The notes beneath the pieces were generated by a model. That model did not search any database. It worked only from the letters and a program-made list of their open reading frames with translations, and had not been told where the DNA came from. Below, one piece after another: positions 1 to 9,227 of a DNA stretch of 64,000 bases (the stretch's first letter is position 1; every line of letters begins with the position of its first letter). Source of the stretch: Ramlibacter henchirensis (GTDB taxonomy: Bacteria > Pseudomonadota > Gammaproteobacteria > Burkholderiales > Burkholderiaceae_C); contig NZ_SMLM01000001.1 in assembly GCF_004682015.1 (NCBI RefSeq), positions 1,612,001 to 1,676,000 of the forward strand, in the 5' to 3' direction. A program made the translations under genes and the position numbers.

Positions 1-689
<689 letters not shown>

Positions 690-693
<4 letters not shown>

Positions 694-1682
694 GCCGTGG
701 CTCCTGCCAGTGCGGTGGACTGGTGCGCGTCGTGCAGCCAGCAGGCGGCGCGGGTGGCGCCGGCGGCCAGCAGCTCCGGGCGCTCGCGCGTGCAGCGCTC
801 GAACGCGCGCGGGCAGCGCGGGTTGTAGGGGCAGCCGGGCGGGATGGCGTTCAGCCGCGGCATCGCGCCGTCGATCTGGTTTAGCCGTTCGCGCTCGACC
901 TCCATGTCCGGGATGGACGCCATCAGGCCCATCGTGTAGGGATGTGCGGGCGTGTTGATGACTTCGTGCACCGGGCCGATCTCCGCGATGCGTCCGGCGT
1001 ACATCACGGCCACGCGGTCGCAGGTCTCGGCGATCACGCCCATGTCGTGCGTGATCAGCATGACGGCCGCGCCGCGGTCTTTGCAGATGCGCTTGAGCAG
1101 TTGGATGATCTGCGCCTGGATCGAGACGTCCAGCGCTGTGGTGGGCTCGTCCGCCACGATCAGCTTCGGTTCCGCTGCGAGCGCCAGCGCGATCACCACC
1201 CGCTGGCGCATGCCGCCGGAGAACTGGTGCGGGAAGTGGTCGATGCGCTCGGCGGCCGCCGGGATGCCGGTGTCTTCCAGCAGCCGGATGGCGCGCTTGC
1301 GCGCCTCGGCCGCGTCCACGGGCAGGTGCGTCTGGATGGTCTCGGTGAGTTGCCGGCCGATCGTGTAGAGCGGATTGAGCGACGTCAGCGGGTCCTGGAA
1401 GATCGCGCCGATCCTGCGGCCGCGCACGTGGCGCATCTGGTCCTGCGACAGGTTGTCGATGCGCTGGCCTTCCAGCAGGATCTGGCCCGAAGCGACGCGC
1501 CCGGGCGGCTCGAGCAGGCCGATGATGGACGCGCCGGTCAGGCTCTTGCCCGCGCCCGATTCGCCCACCACGCCCAGGATCTCGCCCGGCGCGATGGAGA
1601 AGGAGATGTCGTCCAGCGCGCGCAGCGTCCCGCGGCGGCCGGGGAACTCGACGACCAGGTTCTTGACTTCGAGAAGGCTCAT
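690..1682 (-). CDS. Peptide ABC transporter ATP-binding protein (DppD-like)
   Basis: 330-residue ATPase that pairs with the downstream DppF-like ATPase to energise the importer. Walker A is GESGAGKS near residue 40, the signature is FSGGMRQR and Walker B is [14 protein letters not shown]. The C-terminal third carries the oligopeptide_HPY extension, recognisable by [14 protein letters not shown] and a later AACWLHD, which marks the peptide/nickel transporter ATPase family. The full length fits DppD/OppD (about 325-335 residues). Its stop overlaps the next ATG by 4 nt, and 16 nt separate it from the permease gene upstream. Confidence 0.95.
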
Positions 1683-1698
1683 CTTTGTTCTTCGTCCG

Positions 1699-2610
1699 TC
1701 ACTGCAGGCGCGGGTTGAGCGCGTCGCGCAGCCAGTCGCCCAGCAGGTTCACCGACAAGGCGATCAGGATGAGCATCAGGCCGGGGAAGATGGTGATCCA
1801 CCACTCGCCTGAGAACAGGTAATCGTTGCCCACGCGGATCAGCGTGCCGAGCGATGGCGAGGTCGGCGGCACGCCGACGCCCAGGAAGGACAGCGTGGCT
1901 TCGGTAATGATGGCCGTCGCGACGTGGATGGTGGCCAGCACCAGCACCGGGCCCATCACGTTCGGCAGCACATGGCGCGCCATGATGCGAAGCGGCGCCA
2001 CGCCGGTGACGCGGGCGGCCTGCACGTATTCCTTGTTGCGCTCCACCAGCGTGGAGCCGCGCACTGTGCGCGCGTACTGCACCCAGCCGGTGAGCGTGAT
2101 GGACACGATCAGCACGCCGAACGCCACCGTGTCGTGCGCGTTGGGGAACATCGCGCGGCCGACGCCGGCGATGAGCAGCGCCACCAGGATCGCCGGGAAG
2201 CTGAGCATGACGTCGCACAGGCGCATCAGGAAACCGTCGATCCATCCACCCTTGAATCCCGCCAGCAGCCCGAGCGCCACGCCGATCACCATCGACAGCA
2301 CCACCGACACGAGTCCGACGACCAGCGAGATGCGCGCGCCGTACATGAGCACCGAGAGGATGTCGCGGCCCTGGTCGTCGGTGCCCAGCAGGTACTTGCT
2401 GCTGCCCTCCGTCTCCCAGGCGGGTGGCAGGCGCGCGTCGGACAGCACCAGGGTGGTGAGGTCGAACGGGTTGTGCGGCGCGACCCATTCCGCGAAAGCG
2501 GCGCACAACACGCAGATGAGGGCGATGGTGGCTGCGGCAATGGCCACCGGCGACTTGCGGAAGCTGTAGCCGACATCGCTGTCGAACCACCGGGCGAGCG
2601 TCTGTCTCAT
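1699..2610 (-). CDS. Peptide ABC transporter permease (DppC/GsiD-like)
   Basis: 303-residue inner-membrane permease. An N-terminal segment precedes a first membrane helix (AAATIALICVLCAAFA), followed by the typical five further helices. The coupling-loop EAA motif is visible as EYVQAARVTGVAPLRIM followed by HVLPN, which contacts the ATPases. Length and layout match DppC/OppC. It lies downstream of the binding-protein gene across a 63-nt gap holding a perfect 13-bp hairpin, and upstream of both ATPase genes. The partner permease is encoded at 5526-6506, split away by the M20 hydrolase and one binding-protein gene. Confidence 0.94.
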   Translation of the reverse strand: MRQTLARWFDSDVGYSFRKSPVAIAAATIALICVLCAAFAEWVAPHNPFDLTTLVLSDARLPPAWETEGSSKYLLGTDDQGRDILSVLMYGARISLVVGLVSVVLSMVIGVALGLLAGFKGGWIDGFLMRLCDVMLSFPAILVALLIAGVGRAMFPNAHDTVAFGVLIVSITLTGWVQYARTVRGSTLVERNKEYVQAARVTGVAPLRIMARHVLPNVMGPVLVLATIHVATAIITEATLSFLGVGVPPTSPSLGTLIRVGNDYLFSGEWWITIFPGLMLILIALSVNLLGDWLRDALNPRLQ

Positions 2611-2626
2611 GGAATCCTGGATGTCG

Positions 2627-2657
2627 AACGCCGCGAAGCGAAGGGCTTCGCGGCGTT
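2627..2657 (-). other. Perfect 13-bp intercistronic hairpin
   Basis: Between the binding-protein stop (2674) and the permease start (2610) lies a perfect inverted repeat: 13 nt at 2627-2639, a 5-nt loop, and its complement at 2645-2657. No T-run follows on the minus strand, so it is not a standard intrinsic terminator. Hairpins at this position in ABC operons commonly protect the highly translated binding-protein message and lower expression of the membrane genes; that role is inferred here. Confidence 0.7.
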
Positions 2658-2673
2658 GCGCCTCGTCAGTGGC

Positions 2674-4260
2674 TTAGCGGCCGTTGGTGTTGTTGACGTT
2701 GATCCACTTGAAGTCCAGGTAGTTGTCGCCGCGCTGGACCACCTTGACCTTCTTGCTCACGCCCCAGGCCAGCGATTGCTGGTGCAGCGGCAGGTGCCCG
2801 ATGTCGTTGGCGTGGATGTCGAAGGCCTGCTTGATCATCGCCATGCGCTTGGCCTTGTCCGTCTCGGACTGCACCGCGCGGGTGAGCTTGTCGAACTCCG
2901 GGTTGCAGTAGCTGCCCAGGTTGAACTGGCCGGCGCCCTTGTCGTCCGGGCATGACATCACCGAATTCATCGCGTTGTGCGCGTCATAGGTGCTGGGCGT
3001 CCAGCCCAGCAGGTAGAAGCTGGTGTCGCGCCGCAGGATCTTCGGGAAGTACGTGCCCTTGGTCTCGGCGGCCAGGTTGATCTTGACGCCGATGCGAGAG
3101 AGGTTGGCCGCCACCGTCTGGCAGATCCGCGCGTCGTTGACGTATCGGTCGTTCGGGCAGTTCATCGTCACCTCGAAGCCGTTCGGGTAGCCCGCGTCGG
3201 CCAGCAGCTTCTTCGCGCCATCCGGGTCGTACGGCAGGCGCTTGTTCTGCTCCTGCGTGAAGCCGTTGATGCCCGGGCCGATCATCAGGCCGGTGGGCAG
3301 CGACACGTTGCGCATCACGGTGCGCTTGATGCCTTCGATGTCGATGGCCTGGTAGAAGGCCTGGCGAACGCGCTTGTCCTTGAACGGGTTCTTGCCCTTC
3401 ACGCTGGAGTAGAGCAGTTCGTCGCGCTTCTGGTCCATGCCCAGGAAGATGGTGCGCAGCTCGGGCGCGACCATGGCCTGCGCGTTCGGCGAGTTGCTGA
3501 TGCGGTCGATGTCCTGCACCGGCACCGGCTCCATCACGTCCACTTCGCCCGACAGCAGCGCGGCCACGCGGGTGGCATCGTTGCCGATCGGGGTGAAGAC
3601 CACCTCCTGCACGTTGCCTTCGATCTTGCCCCAGTAGTTGCCGTTGCGGACGAACGTGGTGCGCACGTTCGGCTGGCGCTCGCGCAGGCGGTACGGGCCG
3701 GTGCCGTTGGCGCGGAATGAAGCAGCGTTCTCGATGCCCTTGCGGCGGTCCACCGGGCGCGTGGCCTGGTTGGTCTCGCACCAGCGCTTGCTCATGATGA
3801 AGACTTGCGTGAGCACGTCGGGCAGGATCGGGAACGGCGCGTTGGTCTCGATCTCGACGGTGTGGTCGTCGACCTTGCGCACCTGCTTGACGTCGTTGGT
3901 GTAGCTCTTCATGTCCGAGCCCTCCACCTGCGTGCGGGCCATCGAGAAGAGCACGTCGTCGGCAGTGAACGGCGAGCCGTCATGGAACTGCACGCCCTTG
4001 CGCAGTTCGAAGCGCCAGACCGTCGGGGAGGTCTGCTTCCAGGAGGTGGCCAGCGACGGCGCCAGCGACAGGTCCTTGTTGCGGCCCACCAGCGGCTCGT
4101 AGACGTTGCTGGTGACCGAGAGCTGCAGCGACTCGTTGAGCGAGTGCGGGTCCATCGAGAGCGCGTCACCCTGGTTGGCGACGCGCACCGTCTGCGCGGA
4201 CGTGGCGCCCGCGAAGGCGCACAGCAGGGCGGCGTACTGCAGCGTGGTCTTCATCTTCAT
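2674..4260 (-). CDS. ABC transporter family-5 periplasmic substrate-binding protein (copy 1)
   Basis: 528 residues with a Sec signal peptide (MKMKTTLQYAALLCAFAGAT, cleavage after about residue 22, SAQ). This is the SBP_bac_5 family that binds peptides, glutathione or nickel and delivers them to DppB/C-type permeases. Family features seen are an early LRKGVQFHDGSPFTADDVLF block and a late domain-II region around KGKNPFKDKRVRQAFYQAID. It is clearly paralogous to the protein at 6664-8247: both end in LPLHxQ-like and RxDNxLDxxxIxVN patterns. The ATG at 4260 follows the M20 stop by 39 nt. Substrate unknown. Confidence 0.93.
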   Translation of the reverse strand: MKMKTTLQYAALLCAFAGATSAQTVRVANQGDALSMDPHSLNESLQLSVTSNVYEPLVGRNKDLSLAPSLATSWKQTSPTVWRFELRKGVQFHDGSPFTADDVLFSMARTQVEGSDMKSYTNDVKQVRKVDDHTVEIETNAPFPILPDVLTQVFIMSKRWCETNQATRPVDRRKGIENAASFRANGTGPYRLRERQPNVRTTFVRNGNYWGKIEGNVQEVVFTPIGNDATRVAALLSGEVDVMEPVPVQDIDRISNSPNAQAMVAPELRTIFLGMDQKRDELLYSSVKGKNPFKDKRVRQAFYQAIDIEGIKRTVMRNVSLPTGLMIGPGINGFTQEQNKRLPYDPDGAKKLLADAGYPNGFEVTMNCPNDRYVNDARICQTVAANLSRIGVKINLAAETKGTYFPKILRRDTSFYLLGWTPSTYDAHNAMNSVMSCPDDKGAGQFNLGSYCNPEFDKLTRAVQSETDKAKRMAMIKQAFDIHANDIGHLPLHQQSLAWGVSKKVKVVQRGDNYLDFKWINVNNTNGR

Positions 4261-4299
4261 GGTTCGCTCCTTTGCGAAAGACTGTGGACGGAAAGGCGG

Positions 4300-5526
4300 T
4301 CAGCCCGCCATGAGGGGCAGGGACTGCTCGATCAGGCTGGCGTGCAGCGCCGAGCCGAGCGGCAGGATCTCGTCGTTGAAGTCGTAGCGGCTGTTGTGCA
4401 GCATGCAGCTGCCTTCGCCGCCCTGGCCGATGCGCATGTACGCGCCGGGCTTGACCTGCAGCATGAAGGAGAAGTCCTCGGCGCCCATGCTCGGCTCGAG
4501 GTCGCGCACCACGTGGTCGGCGCCCACCAGCGCCTCGGCCACGTCGGCCGCGAACAGCGCCTCGCGCGTGGTGTTGGTGGTGGCGGGATAGACGCGCTCG
4601 TAGTGGACCGACGCCGTGGCGCCGAAGCCCAGCGCGACGGCGCTGGCCAGCTCGGTCAGGCGGCGCTCGACCAGGTCCTGCACATCCGGAGTAAAGGTGC
4701 GGACGGTGCCGACCAGGGTGGCCTTGCCCGGAATGACGCTCATCGCGTGCACGTCCCCGGCCTGCATGGCGCACAGGCTGATCACCGCGCCATCCACCGG
4801 CCGCACGTTGCGCGAGACGATGCTCTGCACGGCCGTGATGATGTGGGCCGCGACCAGGACGGGATCGACGGCGAGGTACGCGTGCGCGCCGTGGCCGCCC
4901 TTGCCGGTGATTTCGATGGTGACTTTGTCGGCGGCCGCCATCATCGGGCCCGGGCTGAGGCCGATGGTTCCCGGGCGCAGCCCCGGCCAGTTGTGCATGC
5001 CGTAGACCGCCTCCACCGGGAACCGGTCGAACAGCCCGTCCTCGATCATGGCTTTGGCGCCCGCAAAGCCCTCTTCGCCCGGCTGGAAGATGACGACGGC
5101 GGTGCCGTCGAAGTTGCGCGTCTCCGCGAGGTAGCGCGCGGCGCCCACCAGCATGGCCGTGTGCCCGTCGTGGCCGCAGCCGTGCATCATTCCGTGGCGG
5201 GTGGACTTCCAGGCGAACTCATTGCTCTCGGACATCGTGAGCCCGTCCATGTCCGCGCGCAGGCCGACCATGCGGGCGCTGCCGGTGCTGCGGCCCTTGA
5301 TGACGCCGACCACGCCCGTCTTGCCCAGTCCGGCGTGGATCTCGTCGACGCCGCAAAGGCGCAGCGCCTCCTGCACCCGGCCGGAGGTGTAGACCTCCTC
5401 GAAACCGATCTCGGGATGCGCGTGCAGGTCGCGGCGGAACGCGGTGAGCTCCGGGTGGTACTGCGTGATGTGCGCGAAGGCGCGGCCGTTGGCCTTCAGC
5501 CGCGCGGACGGAATGGAGGTGAGCAT
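4300..5526 (-). CDS. M20 family metallo-amidohydrolase (hippurate hydrolase-like)
   Basis: 408-residue cytoplasmic hydrolase of the M20D amidohydrolase family, which cleaves N-acyl amino acids, hippurate or similar amides using two metals. The start region reads LTAFRRDLHAHPEIGFEE, and the metal-site signature GCGHDGHTAMLVGAARYL is intact, as is a later SMGAEDFSFML metal ligand region. The ATG at 5526 overlaps the permease stop (ATGA). The frame stays open further upstream but that part overlaps the permease gene, so the ATG at 5526 is chosen. Being translationally coupled inside the importer operon suggests that it hydrolyses the imported substrate. Confidence 0.93.
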   Translation of the reverse strand: MLTSIPSARLKANGRAFAHITQYHPELTAFRRDLHAHPEIGFEEVYTSGRVQEALRLCGVDEIHAGLGKTGVVGVIKGRSTGSARMVGLRADMDGLTMSESNEFAWKSTRHGMMHGCGHDGHTAMLVGAARYLAETRNFDGTAVVIFQPGEEGFAGAKAMIEDGLFDRFPVEAVYGMHNWPGLRPGTIGLSPGPMMAAADKVTIEITGKGGHGAHAYLAVDPVLVAAHIITAVQSIVSRNVRPVDGAVISLCAMQAGDVHAMSVIPGKATLVGTVRTFTPDVQDLVERRLTELASAVALGFGATASVHYERVYPATTNTTREALFAADVAEALVGADHVVRDLEPSMGAEDFSFMLQVKPGAYMRIGQGGEGSCMLHNSRYDFNDEILPLGSALHASLIEQSLPLMAG

Positions 5527-6506
5527 CAGTGCCCCTTGGCGCCGCCGATGCGCAGGCGCGGATCGACGGCGAAGTACAGCAGGTCCACCACCAGGTTGAT
5601 CACCACGAAGATCAGCGCGATGAGGCACAGGTAGGCGGCCATCACCGGGATGTCCGCGAACGTCACGGCCTGGATGAACAGCAGCCCCATGCCGGGCCAC
5701 TGGAAGACGGTCTCCGTGATGATGGCGAACGCGATCAGGCCGCCGAGCTGCAGGCCGGTGATGGTCATCACCGGAACCAGCGTGTTTTTCAGCGCATGGC
5801 CGAAATGGATGGCACGGTTGGAAAGCCCGCGGGCACGCGCGAACTTGATGTAGTCGGTGCGCAGCACCTCGAGCATCTCGGCGCGCACCAGCCGCATGAT
5901 CAGCGTCAGCTGGAAGATCGCCAGCGTCACCGCCGGCAGCACGATGTGGTGCCAGCCCTTGGGCGTGAGCAGGCCCGAGGACCACCAGCCGACCTGCATC
6001 GTCGGGCCGCGGCCGAAGCTCGGGAACCAGCCCAGCGTGACGGCGAAGACCAGGATCAGCAGGATGCCGATCAGGAACGTGGGCAGCGAGACGCCCAGCA
6101 GCGAGATCGTCATGAACACCTGGCTGAGGACCGTGCCGCGGCGCAGCGCCGAATACACGCCCATCGGGATGCCGATCAGCAGCGCGAGGAACGCGGCGAT
6201 CAATGCGAGCTCCAGCGTCGCGGGGAAGCGCTCGGCAATCAGCCGCGAGACCTTGGCGCCCTGGCGCAGGCTCAGGCCGAACTCGCCTTGGACCGCATTG
6301 AGCAGGAAGTGCCAGAACTGGACGAAGAAGGGTTTGTCCAGTCCGAGCGCGGAGCGCAGCTCGCGGATCTGCTCCGGCGTGGCGTCCTGTCCGAGCAGGA
6401 AGACGACGGGGTCGCCCACGTACTGGAACAGCAGGAAGGCGATGAAGGCCACGGCGACCATGACCACCACGGCCTGCATGAGGCGACGGAGGATGAAGGC
6501 AAACAT
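5526..6506 (-). CDS. Peptide ABC transporter permease (DppB/GsiC-like)
   Basis: 326-residue inner-membrane permease. It starts with the family-typical helix MFAFILRRLMQAVVVMVAVA and carries the EAA loop DYIKFARARGLSNRAI before a GLQLGGLIAFAI helix, as in DppB/OppB. It partners the DppC-like permease at 1699-2610. The ATG is preceded by a GGAG Shine-Dalgarno. Its stop overlaps the M20 start. A 157-nt gap with two GC-rich hairpins separates it from the binding protein upstream. Confidence 0.94.
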   Translation of the reverse strand: MFAFILRRLMQAVVVMVAVAFIAFLLFQYVGDPVVFLLGQDATPEQIRELRSALGLDKPFFVQFWHFLLNAVQGEFGLSLRQGAKVSRLIAERFPATLELALIAAFLALLIGIPMGVYSALRRGTVLSQVFMTISLLGVSLPTFLIGILLILVFAVTLGWFPSFGRGPTMQVGWWSSGLLTPKGWHHIVLPAVTLAIFQLTLIMRLVRAEMLEVLRTDYIKFARARGLSNRAIHFGHALKNTLVPVMTITGLQLGGLIAFAIITETVFQWPGMGLLFIQAVTFADIPVMAAYLCLIALIFVVINLVVDLLYFAVDPRLRIGGAKGH

Positions 6507-6594
6507 TGGAGGAAAAACAGCGGGGCGATGCTAGCAGAGCAAGCTGCGGGCCAGCCCCGGTGGAAACGAGCAGCGCCTCGCGTGGAAGGAGTGG

Positions 6595-6653
6595 CGAGGG
6601 GCGCCCGCAAGCGCCCCCCGCCGTGTTCATGCCGGGCGGTTGAGCCGCCCGGC
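6595..6653 (-). other. Two GC-rich intercistronic hairpins
   Basis: The gap between binding protein 2 and the DppB-like permease holds a perfect 9-bp hairpin (6631-6639 with 6645-6653, loop TTGAG on the plus strand) and, about 15 nt further along the transcript, a second GC-rich inverted repeat near 6596-6618. Neither has a minus-strand T-run. As with the hairpin at 2627, differential mRNA stability or partial termination after the binding-protein gene is the likely role. Confidence 0.55.
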
Positions 6654-6663
6654 GATCACTGCC

Positions 6664-8247
6664 TCAGTTGACCTGGATCAGGCGCCAGTCGAGGCGGTTG
6701 TCCGGACGGTGGACCACCTCGATGTTCTTCTTCATCGCCCACGGGATGACCTGGTTGTGCAGCGGGATGTGCGACACGTCTTCCTTGCTCATCTGCAGCG
6801 CCTCGACGAGACGGCGATTGCGCACCAGCGTGTCGGTCTCAACCTTCGCGCGGTCGATCACGGCATCGATCTTGGGGTTGCTGTAGCGGCCCACGTTGTA
6901 GTTGCCGTCGCCGTCGGTGCCGACGGAACGCACCAGCGACTGCAGGCTGTACATCGCGTCGAAGGTCGGCACGCCCCAGCCCAGCATGTAGATGCTGGCT
7001 TCGTAGCGCTGGATCATCGGGAAGTAGGTCACCAGCGGCAGGGTGCGCAGCTTGGCCTTTACGCCGATGCGCGACCACATCGCAGTGACGGCCTGGCAGA
7101 TTTCCTCGTCGTTGATGTAGCGGTTGTTCGGACAGGCGAAGTCGACCTCGAAACCCTGCGGATAGCCGGCCTCCGCCAGCAGCTTCTTGGCGCCTTCGAG
7201 GTCGTACGGAGCGCGCTTGTGCAGCTCCTCCGTCCAGCCGTTCACCTGCGGCGCGATGAGCGTGCCGGTGGCCTGGCCCAGGCCGCGCATCGTCACGCGC
7301 ATCAGGCTGTCGATGTCGATCGACTGCGCCAGCGCCTTGCGCACACGCTGGTCCTTCAGCGGGTTCTTGCCCTTCACGCTGGAGCCGGGCAGCTCTTCGC
7401 GGAAGGTGTCCAGGCCGAAGAAGATGGTGCGGCTCTCGACGCCGTCGATCACCTTGAGGTTCGCGTTGTTGCGAAGGCGGCCGAGGTCCTGCGGGCTCGG
7501 GTCGAGCAGAAGGTCGATCTCGCCGGACAGCAGCGCCGCGACGCGGGTGGCTTCGGACTTGATCGGGGTGTAGACGATCTCGGTCAGGTTGCCTTCGAGC
7601 TTGCCCCACCAGTTCGGGTTGCGCTCGAACACCATGCGCTGGTCGGGCACCCACTGCTTGAGCATGAACGGGCCCGTGCCCATCGCATTGCGGTTGGCGT
7701 ACGTCTCCTGGTTGACGTTGCGGATGTCCTTGGGCTCGACCGAGTTGTTCTTCTCCGCCCAGGCCTTGCTCATCATGCGCAGCTCGGTCAGCTGGTTGAG
7801 CAGCACGGGGTTGGGGTTCTTGGTGAAGATGTCGATCGTGTTGTTGTTGACCTTCACCACGCGGTCGATGCCTGCGGTGTAGGGCGTGAAGTTCGACGTC
7901 TTCATCATCCCGCGCTGCAGCGAGTACACGGCGTCGTCGGCGGTGAACGGCGTGCCGTCGTGGAACTTGACGTTCTGGCGCAGGTTGACCCGCAGCTGCG
8001 TGGGCGTCACCTGGTTCCAGGAGGTGGCCAGCACGGGCTCGAGCTTGAAGTTGCGGCTGTTGTAGTAGACCAGCGACTCGTACACCGCGGCGTGGATGCC
8101 GTTCTGCAGCGCGTTATTCTGGGAATGGATGTCCCAGGTGGAGATCTCGCCAGCGCTCGCCCAGCGGAACGTCTTCGCTTGCACGGCCGGGGTGGCGGCC
8201 ACGGCGGCCGCCGCGGCGGCGCACAGAAGTGCGTACTTGATCTTCAT
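6664..8247 (-). CDS. ABC transporter family-5 periplasmic substrate-binding protein (copy 2)
   Basis: 527 residues with a signal peptide (MKIKYALLCAAAAAAVAATP, cleavage near residue 24, VQA). SBP_bac_5 family with LRQNVKFHDGTPFTADDAVY and KGKNPLKDQRVRKALAQSID blocks aligning with the paralogue at 2674-4260. It is the first gene of the importer operon, so the promoter should lie in the gap at 8248-8348. Two binding proteins in one operon with one permease pair suggests either broadened substrate range or a duplication. The substrate is not known. Confidence 0.93.
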   Translation of the reverse strand: MKIKYALLCAAAAAAVAATPAVQAKTFRWASAGEISTWDIHSQNNALQNGIHAAVYESLVYYNSRNFKLEPVLATSWNQVTPTQLRVNLRQNVKFHDGTPFTADDAVYSLQRGMMKTSNFTPYTAGIDRVVKVNNNTIDIFTKNPNPVLLNQLTELRMMSKAWAEKNNSVEPKDIRNVNQETYANRNAMGTGPFMLKQWVPDQRMVFERNPNWWGKLEGNLTEIVYTPIKSEATRVAALLSGEIDLLLDPSPQDLGRLRNNANLKVIDGVESRTIFFGLDTFREELPGSSVKGKNPLKDQRVRKALAQSIDIDSLMRVTMRGLGQATGTLIAPQVNGWTEELHKRAPYDLEGAKKLLAEAGYPQGFEVDFACPNNRYINDEEICQAVTAMWSRIGVKAKLRTLPLVTYFPMIQRYEASIYMLGWGVPTFDAMYSLQSLVRSVGTDGDGNYNVGRYSNPKIDAVIDRAKVETDTLVRNRRLVEALQMSKEDVSHIPLHNQVIPWAMKKNIEVVHRPDNRLDWRLIQVN

Positions 8248-8348
8248 CGAAACCCTCTTGAATTGTTGGGAAAGCGGGGACTATGCAGTGGCCGCCCACC
8301 CGCGTCAAAAGGGTTTCCCCCGGCGGACCTGGGTCATGCGAGGGACGC

Positions 8349-9119
8349 TCAGCGGCCGTCGCGCGCGGCCGGGGAGACGTGCCGCAGAGGGCCGTAGAGG
8401 GCGTTCGTTGTGCTGCGGGTGTTGTCGCTGTCCGTCATGACCGCGATGCCGATCAGCGCGCTGGGCCGCTCACCGAAGGCGCGCTGGAAGTCGGCGCGCA
8501 GGTCGCGGTCGTAGTCGATCCATTGGCCGAGGCGGCCAGGTCCCGACTCCAGCACCAGCTTGCGGATCCGGTCCGTCCGGGGGCTTCGCACGACGCTTCC
8601 CGGCGGCCGCTTGTTGCACCACACGTACATCAGCGTCGCGTACGGCATCTCCTCCCCCATGAGCGTGCGCATCAGCTCGGACAGGAGCGCGTCCTTCGGC
8701 GAGAAGCGGGAGCGGTCTCCCTCGAACGCCAGGATGACGCGCACCGGAGCGTCGTCGGCCTCGCGCGTGGCGAGGTCCGCCGTCTCGATGAGCTGCGGCA
8801 CCTTCCAGGAAAAGCGCAGCCGGCCGAGTACGTCCGGCTCGATGCGAACGCGCTGCCGCACCACGCTCGCCGCCGATTCGGCCGTGGCTGAAAGCGCGGC
8901 GCGATCGTCGTTGTGCACACCAACGAATCGAACCTGCGCCTTGCCGGGCAGCGGCATGTGCTCCCAGCGCGGCGGCGGTACGAGCTTGCCCGGCGCAAAC
9001 CGCGAGGCTTGCGCCCACTCGGTGGCTGCGATGCCATCGACAGCCGGGGGAGCGCAAGCGCATCCGGCCAGGAATGCGGCGGCGCTCGCGATGGCCGCGC
9101 ACGCACCGCTCCTGACCAC
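8349..9119 (-). CDS. DUF3047 domain lipoprotein
   Basis: Probable lipoprotein of the DUF3047 family, function unknown. From a GTG at 9119 the product is 256 residues and begins VVRSGACAAIASAAAFLAGC, a short type-II signal with lipobox LAGC. The frame stays open to an ATG at 9191, but that start would sit inside the porin terminator (9164-9189), so a downstream start is preferred; GTG at 9155 is an alternative. Family-typical stretches are PVRVILAFEGDRSRF, LMYVWCNKRPPGSVV and ALIGIAVMTDSDNTRS. The start is uncertain; family assignment is from recall of its conserved blocks. Confidence 0.78.
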   Translation of the reverse strand: MVRSGACAAIASAAAFLAGCACAPPAVDGIAATEWAQASRFAPGKLVPPPRWEHMPLPGKAQVRFVGVHNDDRAALSATAESAASVVRQRVRIEPDVLGRLRFSWKVPQLIETADLATREADDAPVRVILAFEGDRSRFSPKDALLSELMRTLMGEEMPYATLMYVWCNKRPPGSVVRSPRTDRIRKLVLESGPGRLGQWIDYDRDLRADFQRAFGERPSALIGIAVMTDSDNTRSTTNALYGPLRHVSPAARDGR

Positions 9120-9163
9120 CTTCAGCCGCAAACGTCCGCCTCGCTCAAATGGCACCCCCCATA

Positions 9164-9189
9164 AAAAAAGCCGCCCGAAGGCGGCTTTC
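9164..9189 (-). terminator. Rho-independent terminator of the porin gene
   Basis: On the minus strand a 9-bp stem AAAGCCGCC/GGCGGCTTT with a 4-nt loop is followed by a run of seven T. It lies 38 nt after the porin stop at 9228, so it ends the porin transcript just before the DUF3047 gene. Confidence 0.9.
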
Positions 9190-9227
9190 AAGTTTCTTAT
9201 TTTCAGGCTGGCGAACCAGCTTTCGAT

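Noticed and set aside
9164..9191. ATG at 9191 as the start of the DUF3047 gene
   Set aside because: It lies within the porin terminator and would add about 24 residues before a good lipoprotein signal starting at GTG 9119.
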